A stretch of 64,000 bases of DNA. It comes from Spirosoma oryzae. GTDB taxonomy: Bacteria; Bacteroidota; Bacteroidia; Cytophagales; Spirosomataceae. The DNA is taken from assembly GCF_003002825.1 (NCBI RefSeq), contig NZ_PVTE01000021.1, positions 1-64,000 on the forward strand. The letters are read 5' to 3'. Numbering within the stretch: position 1 is the first letter of the stretch; the number at the start of each line of letters is the position of its first letter. Positions 1 through 8,810 of this stretch are shown here, piece after piece. The notes under the pieces were generated by a model, which worked only from the letters and a program-made list of their open reading frames with translations, was not told the origin of the DNA and made no database searches. The position numbers and the translations under genes are program-made.

Positions 1-81
<81 letters not shown>

Positions 82-92
82 AAATATTGTGT

Positions 93-110
93 GATAGAAT
101 AAATTCTATC
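93..110. repeat. Inverted repeat in the 16S leader (probable processing stem)
   Basis: A perfect 8-bp inverted repeat, GATAGAAT-aa-ATTCTATC, sits about 12 nt upstream of the mature 16S 5' end. Leader stems next to mature rRNA ends are typical RNase III or precursor-folding elements. The role here is inferred from position. Confidence 0.5.
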
Positions 111-153
111 GTTGTCATTAGCCTTAATCGGTGCTAACCTATTGATGTCAACA

Positions 154-163
154 TGTCAAAGAA
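154..163 (-). promoter_or_regulatory. boxA-like antitermination element in the rRNA leader
   Basis: On the minus strand the leader reads GTTCTTTGACATG, resembling the boxA core (TGCTCTTTAACA in E. coli) bound by NusB/S10. It lies between the proximal promoter and 16S, where boxA normally occurs. This is a motif match only. Confidence 0.4.
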
Positions 164-220
164 CGGTCTCTCTTTCGAGATGGAGGCCAACCGTTGTCGG
201 CCTTTCTTATATTTGGGAGT

Positions 221-252
221 GCAAAGGTACAACACTCATTCTTTCTTGTCAA
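221..252 (-). promoter_or_regulatory. rRNA promoter, proximal copy
   Basis: Minus strand: a -33 element TTG (252-250), 20 nt, then TACCTTTGC (229-221), an exact match to the Bacteroidota -7 consensus TAnnTTTG with normal spacing. The -7 box is followed by ACTCCCAAAT, also present in the distal copy. The promoter drives the 16S operon to the left. Confidence 0.8.
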
Positions 253-359
253 GGAAAAGTTGAAAAATATTTTTGTCAACTTTTAAACTTGTCCCCAGTA
301 ACTTATTGATAAAAAGGCAATTGAGTTGCTTTCGTCTGCCTTTCTTTCGATTTGGGAGT

Positions 360-391
360 GCAAAGGTACTCAGCTATTCTGCTCGATGCAA
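360..391 (-). promoter_or_regulatory. rRNA promoter, distal copy
   Basis: Minus strand: TTG (391-389), exactly 20 nt, then TACCTTTGC (368-360), again TAnnTTTG. A stretch of about 20 nt around the -7 box and start region is identical to the proximal copy 139 bp away. The -33 region differs in sequence, so what is conserved is the -7 box and initially transcribed region. Tandem promoters are common for rRNA operons. Confidence 0.8.
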
Positions 392-416
392 GCTTTGTTC
401 AGAAAAAACTTAAAAA

Positions 417-2048
417 TTATTTCCCCTGCATAAATGGATAGTCGATAGAACGGGGCGATACGTAGGTTTCCTTGATCGTACGCGCTGACACCCAGCGATA
501 TAGGTTCAACGCTGATCCAGCTTTATCGTTCGTACCCGATGCACGCGCTCCGCCGAATGGTTGTTGCCCCACCACCGCTCCCGTCGGTTTGTCGTTTATG
601 TAGAAGTTTCCAGCCGACTCACGCAGTCGGTTTGTCACGTGTTCCACAACAGTCCGGTCCTTCGAGAAGATGGAACCAGTCAGTGCATAGGGCGATGTTG
701 AATCAACAAGATCAAGAATAGCGTCGAACTGCTCCGGCTCATAAACATAGACTGACAGTACAGGGCCGAATATCTCTTCGCACATGGTACGGTAAGTAGG
801 ATCGTTGACGCGGAGCACGGTTGGCTCAACGAAGTACCCGATCGTATCATCGCAGATCCCCCCCGCCACCACAGTAACGCCAGCTGCCGTCTTAGCCGTT
901 TCGATGTATTCGCTTATCTTCTCAAATGAACGTTTGTCAATGACAGCGTTGACGAAGTTGGTGAAGTCTTCCACACCGCCCATCTTAACTTTACTAAGCG
1001 TCGCTTTTAGGCCTTCCTCGACAGCTGGCCACAGTGTGGTTGGAATGTAGGCTCTGGAAGCTGCGGAGCATTTCTGGCCCTGATACTCGAATGCACCCCG
1101 AACCAGGCCAGTTACGACTTCATCCACATGGGCTGACTCATGCACGACGACGAAGTCTTTCCCTCCTGTCTCACCGACAATACGGGGGTAAGACCGGTAT
1201 TTGTGGATGTTTGCTCCTATCGTTGCCCAGATTGTCTGGAAAACTTTGGTGCTGCCTGTAAAGTGAATACCTGCAAAATCACGGTGGTTGAAGATAATAT
1301 CGCCGGCAACAGGCCCATCTACGAATATCAGGTTGATGACACCATCTGGTAAGCCAGCTTCATTAAAGACATCCATAATCACCTTGGCCGATAGTGCCTG
1401 CGTATAGGCAGGTTTCCACACGATGGTGTTGCCCATCAGCGCGGCAGACGCAGGTAGGTTTCCGGCAATGGCGGTAAAGTTGAATGGCGTCAATGCGAAA
1501 ACAAACCCTTCCAGTGGCCGGTATTCCAGTCGGTTCCAGATGCCCGGTGATGAGTTAGGCTGCTGCCGGTAGATTTCGTCGGCATAATGAACATTGAATC
1601 GCAGGAAATCGATCAGTTCACAGGCAGCGTCGATTTCAGCCTGATACGCATTTTTCGATTGCCCCAGCATGGTTGCCGCATTGATCCGTGCCCGGTATGG
1701 ACCCGCAATCAGATCAGCGGCTTTCAGGAAAATACTGGCCCGGTTTTCCCAGCTAAGCGAAGCCCATTCTGCTTTTGCACTGAGCGCAGCCGAAATTGCC
1801 TGGTTTACGTGGTCTCCATTTCCCTCATAGAAGTAGCCCAGTGTATGCTTATGATCGTGGGGAGGGCTTATACGCAGTTTATGATTGGTACGAACAGCCT
1901 GTCCATTGATAATCATCGGAACATCGGTTTCGACTGAACGGTAGGCTGCTAACGCTTCTTTGACAGCTGCCTTCTCAGGAGAGCCGGGGGCGTACCCTTT
2001 TACTGGCTCATTTACAGGAGCCGGAATAGTGAAATTACCAAATGACAT
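417..2048 (-). CDS. pruA: L-glutamate gamma-semialdehyde dehydrogenase (1-pyrroline-5-carboxylate dehydrogenase)
   Basis: A 543-residue aldehyde dehydrogenase of the stand-alone P5C dehydrogenase type, the second step of proline catabolism: NAD-dependent oxidation of glutamate semialdehyde to glutamate in the cytoplasm. Visible motifs are the NAD-binding TPFNF segment (about 187-191), the general base Glu in VGETGGKDF (E303) and the catalytic Cys in GQKCSAASR (C337). The length fits the monofunctional family. No proline dehydrogenase gene is adjacent, so it must be encoded elsewhere. The ATG at 2048 is the first methionine and a TAnnTTTG box lies about 60 nt upstream. The 3' end is about 25 bp from the distal rRNA promoter; no hairpin terminator is visible between them. 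Confidence 0.95.
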   Translation of the reverse strand: MSFGNFTIPAPVNEPVKGYAPGSPEKAAVKEALAAYRSVETDVPMIINGQAVRTNHKLRISPPHDHKHTLGYFYEGNGDHVNQAISAALSAKAEWASLSWENRASIFLKAADLIAGPYRARINAATMLGQSKNAYQAEIDAACELIDFLRFNVHYADEIYRQQPNSSPGIWNRLEYRPLEGFVFALTPFNFTAIAGNLPASAALMGNTIVWKPAYTQALSAKVIMDVFNEAGLPDGVINLIFVDGPVAGDIIFNHRDFAGIHFTGSTKVFQTIWATIGANIHKYRSYPRIVGETGGKDFVVVHESAHVDEVVTGLVRGAFEYQGQKCSAASRAYIPTTLWPAVEEGLKATLSKVKMGGVEDFTNFVNAVIDKRSFEKISEYIETAKTAAGVTVVAGGICDDTIGYFVEPTVLRVNDPTYRTMCEEIFGPVLSVYVYEPEQFDAILDLVDSTSPYALTGSIFSKDRTVVEHVTNRLRESAGNFYINDKPTGAVVGQQPFGGARASGTNDKAGSALNLYRWVSARTIKETYVSPRSIDYPFMQGK

Positions 2049-2105
2049 AACGACGTGTGTTTACGGTAGCTGATATGCTGCCGGATCGGATGAAGTGATC
2101 AGACC

Positions 2106-2114
2106 GCAAAAGTA
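2106..2114 (-). promoter_or_regulatory. Candidate pruA promoter -7 box
   Basis: Minus strand TACTTTTGC matches TAnnTTTG about 58 nt upstream of the pruA ATG. No clear TTG element lies 19-21 nt further upstream, so the -33 half is not supported. Confidence 0.45.
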
Positions 2115-2221
2115 TAACGTTACCCGTACAGAATGTTATCCCGACAGGCTGGTATTGTCGGCTGCATTGCTGCGTAGATGCTTAATTTTCCGAACTTTGT
2201 CTCAATATCAGCTACTAACAC

Positions 2222-3526
2222 ATGCGGTTTTATAGTACAAACAGTCCTACCAGTACCGTTTCGGCGGAGGAGGCTCTCTTCCATAGTATGCCGGCAGATA
2301 AGGGGTTATACATGCCCACTCCCCTCCCCAAACCGGGTCGGGCCTTTTTCGATGCATTAGCCGACAAATCTTTAGCCGACATTGGCTTTGCCATCAGTCA
2401 ATTATTCTTCGGTGACGAAATCAGCGAGCAGGATTTGTATGCGATCAACCAACGCGCTTTTTCATTCGACACCCCTGTTATCAACTTACGTGACGAGCTG
2501 GGTATACTGGAGCTTTTTCATGGCCCTTCGTTAGCTTTCAAAGACGTTGGTGCTCGGTACATGGCGGCTATGATGTCGCACTTTTCAAAACGTAACGACA
2601 AAGAAGTACACATTTTGGTCGCTACCTCCGGCGATACGGGTGGAGCGGTAGCCATGGGTTTTCATAATGTACCCGGCGTTCGTGTGTCGATTCTGTATCC
2701 CACCGGGCGGGTTAGTGATTTGCAGGAAAAGCAGCTGACTACGCTGGGGGGCAACATACAGGCGTTTGAAGTGGCCGGCTCGTTCGATGATTGTCAGGCT
2801 ATTGTAAAACAGGCCTTTCTCGACAAAGAACTGAATAGTCAGCTAGCGCTATCATCGGCTAATTCTATCAACATCTTCCGGCTTATTCCACAGGGCTTTT
2901 ATTACGTTCGGGCGTACGGACAGGTTCGGGATGCGGGCAAGCCGGTTGTCTTTTCAACACCCAGCGGCAATTTCGGTAATCTGAGCGCCGGAGTTCTGGT
3001 TCAGCAGATGGGTTTACCCGTGCACCACTTTGTGGCAGCTACTAACCTCAATCAGGTTGTCCCGTCCTACATCAAGTCTGGTGTTTATGCGCCGATGACT
3101 ACGGTTGCAACGATCTCCAATGCGATGGATGTTGGCGCACCCAGCAACTTCGTACGGCTTGCTCACCTACACGGCGATCAGCACGACGCATTCCGAACGA
3201 ATATATCTGGCTACTACTTCGACGATGAGCAGACCCGGCAGGAGATGAAGCGTTTGCACGATCAATATAATTATGTAGCCTGTCCCCATACGGCAATAGG
3301 TGTACTTGGGCTTGAGCAATACCGTAAGGAATCAGGCGAATCGTTTACAGGTGTAGCCCTGGCTACGGCGCATCCGGCGAAGTTTAAACCACTCGTTGAG
3401 GAAGTAATCGGTAGGCCGGTCGCCGTACCGGAGCGGCTCGCTGTTATGGCTGATCAGACCAAACGCAGCATTCAGATCGACAACGATTACGAGTCGTTTA
3501 AAGAGGCCTTTCTTCAGGCCGTATAA
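2222..3526 (+). CDS. thrC: Threonine synthase
   Basis: A PLP enzyme converting O-phospho-L-homoserine to threonine, the last step of the pathway. The N-terminus MRFYSTN and the segment FHGPSLAFKDVGARYM carry the PLP lysine (K107); ATSGDTGGAVAMGF is the phosphate-binding loop and PSGNFGN a further fold II element. At 434 residues it matches the shorter bacterial threonine synthase class. It is monocistronic here: pruA is divergent upstream, the TPR gene convergent downstream, and a strong bidirectional terminator lies 5 bp past the stop. The usual partners thrA and thrB are not in the window. Confidence 0.95.
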   Translation: MRFYSTNSPTSTVSAEEALFHSMPADKGLYMPTPLPKPGRAFFDALADKSLADIGFAISQLFFGDEISEQDLYAINQRAFSFDTPVINLRDELGILELFHGPSLAFKDVGARYMAAMMSHFSKRNDKEVHILVATSGDTGGAVAMGFHNVPGVRVSILYPTGRVSDLQEKQLTTLGGNIQAFEVAGSFDDCQAIVKQAFLDKELNSQLALSSANSINIFRLIPQGFYYVRAYGQVRDAGKPVVFSTPSGNFGNLSAGVLVQQMGLPVHHFVAATNLNQVVPSYIKSGVYAPMTTVATISNAMDVGAPSNFVRLAHLHGDQHDAFRTNISGYYFDDEQTRQEMKRLHDQYNYVACPHTAIGVLGLEQYRKESGESFTGVALATAHPAKFKPLVEEVIGRPVAVPERLAVMADQTKRSIQIDNDYESFKEAFLQAV

Positions 3527-3531
3527 TCAGC

Positions 3532-3566
3532 AAAAAGGGGCCGGATTTTGAATCCGGCCCCTTTTT
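3532..3566. terminator. Bidirectional intrinsic terminator between thrC and the TPR gene
   Basis: A perfect 16-bp inverted repeat starting AAAAAGGGGCCGGATT, loop TTG, and ending in CCCCTTTTT. The symmetric A and T tracts give a U-tract on both strands, suiting the convergent genes. Confidence 0.92.
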
Positions 3567-3567
3567 G

Positions 3568-5388
3568 TTAATTCACAGTATCGCCCCTTAGCGCCCGGAA
3601 TCGTTTTCGCGACTCGGCGCCGTGTATACTTCCCGGATATTGGGCCAGTACCTTCTGGTAAGCCTCCATAGCAGCGGACTTGTCTTTAAGTTGTTCTTCG
3701 TAAATTTTACCCGTTAGAAACTGCGCATCATCACCCAAGATATCAGTGGCATATTTAGTCGTTACCACCTTCAGGTCGTCCAGTGCTTCCGTTGTTTTAC
3801 CTTGTCGGAGATAGGTATTTGCGCGTAACCAGAGTATCTCGTCCGCCAGGCTATGGTCACCGTATTTTTTCCACAGCTGGTTGAGTTTATCCACAGCCTC
3901 GTCGGTTTTATTCTGGAAAAGTAGCAAATCGACAGCCGCATACTCACGCATCGCAGCTTCCGTGCTATCCATACCCGTGTTGTCCACAATTAGCAGACTC
4001 AACTGTTCAGCATCGTTGGCAATTTCGCGGGAGGTGGCCAGCTTGAGCACGTCCAGAATGTCTTTCGATACGGTAAAGTCGCCTTTGTAATAGTGAAGCT
4101 TCGCATTTTTCAGCTTGGCTTCATAACCAAGCAGCTCTTCTTTCTCCGACTTTTCCACTTGTGCGTATAACAATGTGGATTCCCAGGGCTCTCCTTTCAA
4201 CAGAAAGATATCGCCCTTGTCAAGTTTGCACTTATCCACAAAACTACGGTCAGTTTTCCCCAGCCCAATGGCCATATCGAGAACTGTTATCGCTGTGTCT
4301 TTGCTGTCAAGGTAATTAGCGTACAAATTAGCCGTGCTTCGGAGGGCTTCCAGCGTCTTACCGTTTAACCCCAATTCCTGAACCATCTTCTGGTAGTCGG
4401 CGATCAGCTTCCGAATTTCAACCTTATCAACAGGGTACGTATTTTTCACCTGTTCCTCCCGGGCGTTGATCACCAACCGCCGAGCAAATGGATACAGCTG
4501 CCCTTGTGGATAAGTTGTGCATATATAGTCAAATGCATCAGATGCCGTTTTGTATTCTTTGTTGTTAAACGCTAAAGCACCCAGTTCATACACACGGTTG
4601 CCTGCCAGCTTAAGACGTTTATCCGTGGCTTTCTCCAGTAATAGTGCCCGGCTGAACTTCTGCTTCTGGGTATAGAACCAGATAAGCATGTCATTGTAAG
4701 CTAACTCGCTGGGCTCTTTCTGTATTCGCTCGTACAGCACCTTCTCAATGAGTGGCTCGTCCTTCGTATTGATATAACTCTGGAGATTAGCAAACGCAGC
4801 TTCTTTCTTATCCGATTGCTTGGCCGTATTAATGCTTTCATCGATAGCCTTTACTGTTTGGCCCGTGGCTTTGTATAAAGCCATCAGCTCGTCGCTAAAC
4901 GCCATCGGCGACTGACTCACCTCCCGACCTGTCTCAAAGCTTACAATCGCCCATTTCGATTCACCGACGTCCCGGAAGGCGCTCGCCAGTTGTTCGAGCT
5001 TCACTGTCGATACCCGCGCCGATTTAACAGCCGCCATAAATTCTTTACTGGCTAGCGTGGTATCTCCTTTTTGCTGGGCCAGCTGCCCTAGTAGTAATTC
5101 ACAAAATGGTTTACTGGCTTCGTTACCGCGCACCTGCTGCCGCAGAAACTTTTCGGCCTGCTCCGTTCGACTACTCCGCTGTAAGCTTTGTACGTACTGA
5201 TTGAGCCGAGGCCACGTCGGTTCCGTCTTAACCAACTTTGCGTATTCATCAGCGGCCTTTCCAAATTCACCACTCTTAAAGTACTCATCGGCCAGGGCTC
5301 CCCCCGTTCCCGATTGCCCGGCAACCTGACATTCACCAGATAGCCACACCGCGCACAGGCAAAGCGTCAACAACGTTTTTACCAACAT
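3568..5388 (-). CDS. Exported tetratricopeptide-repeat protein
   Basis: 606 residues with a signal peptide (MLVKTLLTLCLCAVWLSGEC) followed by TPR-like helical repeats over most of the chain. The clearest are near residues 27-75 (YFKSGEFGKAADEYAKLVK) and in the last 110 residues (LRANTYLRQGKTTEALDDL, then KSAAMEAYQKVLAQYPGS). No enzymatic motif is seen. TPR proteins of this kind are periplasmic or outer-membrane scaffolds in Bacteroidota; the partner is unknown. The possible lipobox cysteine (C20 in SGEC) is not a strong one. The 5' end abuts the candidate replication origin, so its promoter must lie inside or beside the DnaA-box cluster, raising the possibility of DnaA-responsive expression. 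Confidence 0.75.
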   Translation of the reverse strand: MLVKTLLTLCLCAVWLSGECQVAGQSGTGGALADEYFKSGEFGKAADEYAKLVKTEPTWPRLNQYVQSLQRSSRTEQAEKFLRQQVRGNEASKPFCELLLGQLAQQKGDTTLASKEFMAAVKSARVSTVKLEQLASAFRDVGESKWAIVSFETGREVSQSPMAFSDELMALYKATGQTVKAIDESINTAKQSDKKEAAFANLQSYINTKDEPLIEKVLYERIQKEPSELAYNDMLIWFYTQKQKFSRALLLEKATDKRLKLAGNRVYELGALAFNNKEYKTASDAFDYICTTYPQGQLYPFARRLVINAREEQVKNTYPVDKVEIRKLIADYQKMVQELGLNGKTLEALRSTANLYANYLDSKDTAITVLDMAIGLGKTDRSFVDKCKLDKGDIFLLKGEPWESTLLYAQVEKSEKEELLGYEAKLKNAKLHYYKGDFTVSKDILDVLKLATSREIANDAEQLSLLIVDNTGMDSTEAAMREYAAVDLLLFQNKTDEAVDKLNQLWKKYGDHSLADEILWLRANTYLRQGKTTEALDDLKVVTTKYATDILGDDAQFLTGKIYEEQLKDKSAAMEAYQKVLAQYPGSIHGAESRKRFRALRGDTVN

Positions 5389-5400
5389 TACTTTATTAGT

Positions 5401-5820
5401 TTATCTTTTTAAAAAAACGTTATTGTAGTTATTAGCTGTGTGGATATGTGCATAAAAAGATTATGCACAGGGTAATCAAGATTATGTGGATAAAACAGGT
5501 GCTTATTCACCACTCACATATAAAGTTATCCACTTTTAACAATCTATCTCTCAGCTAATTAACATTTTATCCACAAAGAGGGCCGTTTTTCAGTGTGGAT
5601 TCGTTGATAAATTTTATCCACGAAAGGCGTTGCGGAAAACTTTTGGATACCGCGTCTACATCTTGTGGATTGTCCACAGAATCGTGGTGGATATCGGTAA
5701 ATCGGAAAGCTATCCACATTCATCCACATTTCATGTCAGACTTTCTAACATGCTATCCACAGAATTTGGCAGTTATTCACATGATTATCCACAGAAAAAC
5801 TGGCTTTTTTTTAGTTAGAA
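5401..5820. other. Candidate chromosomal replication origin (oriC): DnaA-box cluster
   Basis: The 499-bp gap between the TPR gene and the methyltransferase gene has no credible gene. It contains six exact TTATNCACA DnaA boxes: 5447-5455 (-), 5461-5469 (+), 5485-5493 (-), 5567-5575 (+), 5773-5781 (+) and 5785-5793 (+). Eight more sites differ by one base: 5439, 5503, 5526, 5614, 5670, 5710, 5720 and 5753. AT-rich stretches flank the cluster (5401-5434 and 5796-5820) and could be the unwinding element. mnmG, a frequent origin neighbour, starts about 3 kb away, with a parS-like site in its leader. dnaA itself is not in the window, which is not unusual in Bacteroidota. Confidence 0.8.
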
Positions 5821-5887
5821 TAGACCTGTCTATCGGAACGGGAAAAGCAGGAGCTACTATAGCCAGCTAAGGGAAGAGTGCTGTGTA

Positions 5888-6775
5888 TTACGCTTTCTGG
5901 AAGATATAGATCAGGCTGGACCAGTCGCCTGTTCGCCTGGCTTGCCTGTTTGATGCTAAGCCTGTCAGAAAACTTTTCACGTAATCAGTACGACCGATCT
6001 GATAACGCGTACTGAGCATACTGATATAAAAAGCGTCGAATGGCATCGGCTTCTGAGCCATCAGCGTGAACCCGTTCTTCGCAAACAGCGGCTTGATGGT
6101 AGTTGGCGTGAAATGATGCAAGTGACGGGGAACGTCGTAAGCGGCCCAATATTGGCCAAAGACCTTTGCATCGTAAGAATCGGAATTCGGAACGGCGATT
6201 AACAAAGAACCTGAATCGCTCAGTAACTGATGAAATCGAGTTATCGTCGACTCCAGATCAGCAATATGTTCCAACACATGCCACAAGGTGATGACATCGT
6301 ACTTGTTGGCTGATACATCGGTCAGCCGTTCTGCAATGGGCGTTTTTAATTTTTCGCTCGCAATACGACGGGCGTCGTCATCAGGTTCCATTCCGGATAT
6401 GGTCCAGCCAGTTGCCTGACATGTTTCCAGGAATGAGCCGGTACCGCAGCCGACGTCCAACAAGTTGCCCGGCCGCTTGGCCAGCGAATTTATCAAGGCA
6501 AGTTTTGAGCGCAGTGTATACGAACGGACTCCTTTGTAAACCGTATCGATTATCCCTCCCCCACTATCGTTGTGAGAAATGTACGCGTCGGACTTGTAAT
6601 ACTGTCCGATTGATGCTGCATCAGGACGCGGATTCGTCATCCGAAAACCGCACTGATCACAGGATTGAATCGCGAAGGTTTTGTCGCTCACTAAGTAATC
6701 CTTGCAGGATAGAAATGGGGAAAAGCTTGTCCCGGCGCAAACGGGACAAGCGATAATCGTTTCAAGCGAAGCCAT
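5888..6775 (-). CDS. Class I SAM-dependent methyltransferase with N-terminal Cys4 zinc motif
   Basis: The ATG at 6775 (MASLETIIACPVC) is preferred over an upstream in-frame start at 6874, because the longer form would overlap the end of mnmG and add unlikely residues. The 295-residue protein has CPVC (C10, C13) and CDQC (C39, C42), a zinc-ribbon-like pair, then the SAM-binding motif I LLDVGCGTGSF (about 105-115) and LWHVLEHI (motif III/IV region). This matches the Methyltransf_23 type with an N-terminal zinc motif. The substrate is unknown; such enzymes act on sugars, lipids or small molecules. The gap to mnmG is 46 bp, so co-transcription is likely. Confidence 0.8.
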   Translation of the reverse strand: MASLETIIACPVCAGTSFSPFLSCKDYLVSDKTFAIQSCDQCGFRMTNPRPDAASIGQYYKSDAYISHNDSGGGIIDTVYKGVRSYTLRSKLALINSLAKRPGNLLDVGCGTGSFLETCQATGWTISGMEPDDDARRIASEKLKTPIAERLTDVSANKYDVITLWHVLEHIADLESTITRFHQLLSDSGSLLIAVPNSDSYDAKVFGQYWAAYDVPRHLHHFTPTTIKPLFAKNGFTLMAQKPMPFDAFYISMLSTRYQIGRTDYVKSFLTGLASNRQARRTGDWSSLIYIFQKA

Positions 6776-6821
6776 TACACTATGTTTAGAAAATGCAGAA
6801 ATCGTACAGGCACGGGTTTGT

Positions 6822-8684
6822 TTACCGACCCATGTAGACGAGCAATATAGAAATATCAGATGGACTGACGCCACTGATTCTGGAAGCCTGACCGATGGTC
6901 GATGGGCGCAAACGCTTCAACTTATCGCGTCCTTCAAACGAAAGTGCCTTCAACTTATCGTAATCAAAATCGATGTGAATAGCCAGACTTTCCCAACGAT
7001 CTATTTTAGCTGCGTTCTGCTTTTCGCGCAGCAAGTAGTCCTCGTATTTCAGTTCGACAACTGTCTGCTCGATCACCTCATCATTGTAGACATCGGCGTT
7101 GGGCAACGTCAAATTCAGTAGTTGAGAGACATTCTCAGCCGTAGTCTCGGGACGTTTGATAATGGTTTGTAGGCTCGACGTTTCGCGCAGCGGAGCGCTA
7201 TTTTTGTCGACAAGCCAGGCATTCACCTCGTCAGGTTTGACCTTTTTGGTTTGAATTGCTTTCGTCAGTTCCGCAATCTTTGCCTGCTTTTCGACTAGTG
7301 CGTTGTACCGTTGCGACGAGGCAAGACCCAATTGATAACCCTTCTCGGTGAGCCGGATGTCGGCGTTATCTTGTCTGAGAAGGGTGCGGTATTCGGCCCG
7401 CGACGTAAACATGCGATACGGTTCCTCGGTGCCTTTCGTAATCAAATCGTCGATCAATACGCCAATGTACCCTTCCGATCGTTTGACGGTGAATGGTTCT
7501 TTTTCATGAACAGATTGATGCGCATTGATCCCCGCAATCAGGCCCTGACACGCAGCTTCTTCATAACCGGTCGTACCATTTATCTGTCCGGCAAAAAACA
7601 GATTAGCGACCTGATGGGTCTCTAGCGTATGCTTCAACTGGGTTGGCGGAAAGAAATCGTACTCTACCGCATAGCCTGGCCGAAACATTTTAGCCTGTTC
7701 AAAACCCGGTATTTTTTGCAAGGCTCTTAACTGTACGTCTTCCGGCAACGACGTCGAAAAGCCGTTGACGTATATTTCGACGGTATCACGACCCTCGGGT
7801 TCTACGAAAATCTGGTGACGATCTTTATCGGCAAATCGGTTGATTTTGTCTTCCACCGATGGGCAGTAGCGCGGTCCCAATCCTTTGATGCGGCCGGTAA
7901 ACATGGGTGATTTCTCGAAGCCCGTCTTCAATTCATCGTGCACCGCCTGATTGGTATACGTGATCCAGCAGCTTTTTTGCTCCGTCAGCGCCGGAGTATC
8001 TGTGTACGAGAATTTACCGGGTATGGCGTCGCCGAGCTGTTCTTCCATGGCAGCATAGTTCAAACTACGGCCATCAACCCTGGGTGGCGTTCCGGTTTTC
8101 ATACGGCCACTTTCGAAGCCAAGCTCGATCAGTTGTTCGGTTAAGCCGCTCGATGCTGCTTCTCCCGTACGGCCCCCGCCAAATGTTTTCTCGCCGATAA
8201 ACATGCGTCCATTCAGGAATGTACCGTTGGTAAGTACAACGCTTTTGCTGTAAAAGAGCATACCCATTGTGGTTTTTACCCCGCAGACGGTACCGTCTTT
8301 CACAAGTAGTTCGCGCACGGAATCCTGCCAGAAGCTTACGTTAAGATTACTTTCCAACGTTTTACGCCATTCCCAGGCAAAGGCATGGCGGTCGCTCTGG
8401 CAGCGTGGACTCCACATTGCTGGACCTTTCGACCGATTCAGCATCCGGAACTGAATCATTGTCTTGTCGGAAATTATGCCGGACATACCACCGAGTGCAT
8501 CGACCTCGCGGACGATTTGGCCTTTGGCCACACCACCCATGGCCGGATTGCAGGACATCTGGGCGATTGTCTGCATGTTCATGGTGATGAGCAATACTTG
8601 CGAACCCATGGTCGCAGCCGCGTGCGCTGCTTCACAACCGGCGTGTCCACCACCCACCACGATCACATCATAGCTTGACGTCAT
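6822..8684 (-). CDS. mnmG: tRNA uridine-5-carboxymethylaminomethyl modification enzyme MnmG (GidA)
   Basis: An FAD enzyme that, with MnmE, installs the cmnm5 group on U34 of tRNAs. The N-terminus [20 protein letters not shown] is the dinucleotide-binding fold. Further family signatures are [12 protein letters not shown], the PRVDGRSL segment, CPSVEDKI and TGYEEAA. With the ATG at 8684 it has 620 residues, the usual length. A longer frame opens with GTG at 8726, but its extra residues (FHVKHF) are simply the translation of the parS-like DNA upstream, so I reject it. In many bacteria gidA lies beside oriC, which fits the DnaA-box cluster about 1 kb beyond its 3' end. Confidence 0.96.
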   Translation of the reverse strand: MTSSYDVIVVGGGHAGCEAAHAAATMGSQVLLITMNMQTIAQMSCNPAMGGVAKGQIVREVDALGGMSGIISDKTMIQFRMLNRSKGPAMWSPRCQSDRHAFAWEWRKTLESNLNVSFWQDSVRELLVKDGTVCGVKTTMGMLFYSKSVVLTNGTFLNGRMFIGEKTFGGGRTGEAASSGLTEQLIELGFESGRMKTGTPPRVDGRSLNYAAMEEQLGDAIPGKFSYTDTPALTEQKSCWITYTNQAVHDELKTGFEKSPMFTGRIKGLGPRYCPSVEDKINRFADKDRHQIFVEPEGRDTVEIYVNGFSTSLPEDVQLRALQKIPGFEQAKMFRPGYAVEYDFFPPTQLKHTLETHQVANLFFAGQINGTTGYEEAACQGLIAGINAHQSVHEKEPFTVKRSEGYIGVLIDDLITKGTEEPYRMFTSRAEYRTLLRQDNADIRLTEKGYQLGLASSQRYNALVEKQAKIAELTKAIQTKKVKPDEVNAWLVDKNSAPLRETSSLQTIIKRPETTAENVSQLLNLTLPNADVYNDEVIEQTVVELKYEDYLLREKQNAAKIDRWESLAIHIDFDYDKLKALSFEGRDKLKRLRPSTIGQASRISGVSPSDISILLVYMGR

Positions 8685-8703
8685 TTCAACAGTTTTTGTA
8701 AAA

Positions 8704-8733
8704 TGTTTCACGTGGAAACTTTTCACGTGATTA
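8704..8733. promoter_or_regulatory. parS-like ParB-binding site(s) in the mnmG leader
   Basis: TGTTTCACGTGGAAAC (8704-8719) agrees with the parS consensus TGTTTCACGTGNAACA at 14 of 16 positions, including the full CACGTG core. A second core, TTTTCACGTGATTA (8720-8733), follows directly but is weaker. parS sites cluster near oriC and the DnaA-box cluster lies about 3 kb away. The short frame through the site encodes FHVKHF, a known by-product of parS sequences at gene starts. Confidence 0.65.
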
Positions 8734-8754
8734 CACTATTTATGAAGCGACAAC

Positions 8755-8787
8755 AAAAAACCGCTCGCCTTTGTGCCAGACGAACGG
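8755..8787 (-). terminator. Intrinsic terminator downstream of the DUF4175 gene
   Basis: On the minus strand CCGTTCGTC pairs with GGCGAGCGG around a 9-nt loop, followed by TTTTTTG. Two pairs are G-U only on the minus-strand RNA, which fixes the direction. It terminates the gene ending at 8811. Confidence 0.85.
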
Positions 8788-8810
8788 TTGTAAAAATTGA
8801 GTGTAACGGC

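Noticed and set aside
631-650. A second CACGTG core in pruA considered as parS
   Set aside because: It is within coding sequence and matches only 11 of 16 consensus positions on its best strand.
6776-6874. Longer N-terminus for the zinc-motif methyltransferase
   Set aside because: It would overlap the end of mnmG and adds a segment unlike the family; the CPVC start at 6775 is typical.
8685-8726. Extended MnmG N-terminus starting at GTG 8726
   Set aside because: The added residues come from the parS-like DNA; family members start with the short segment before the GGGHAG motif.
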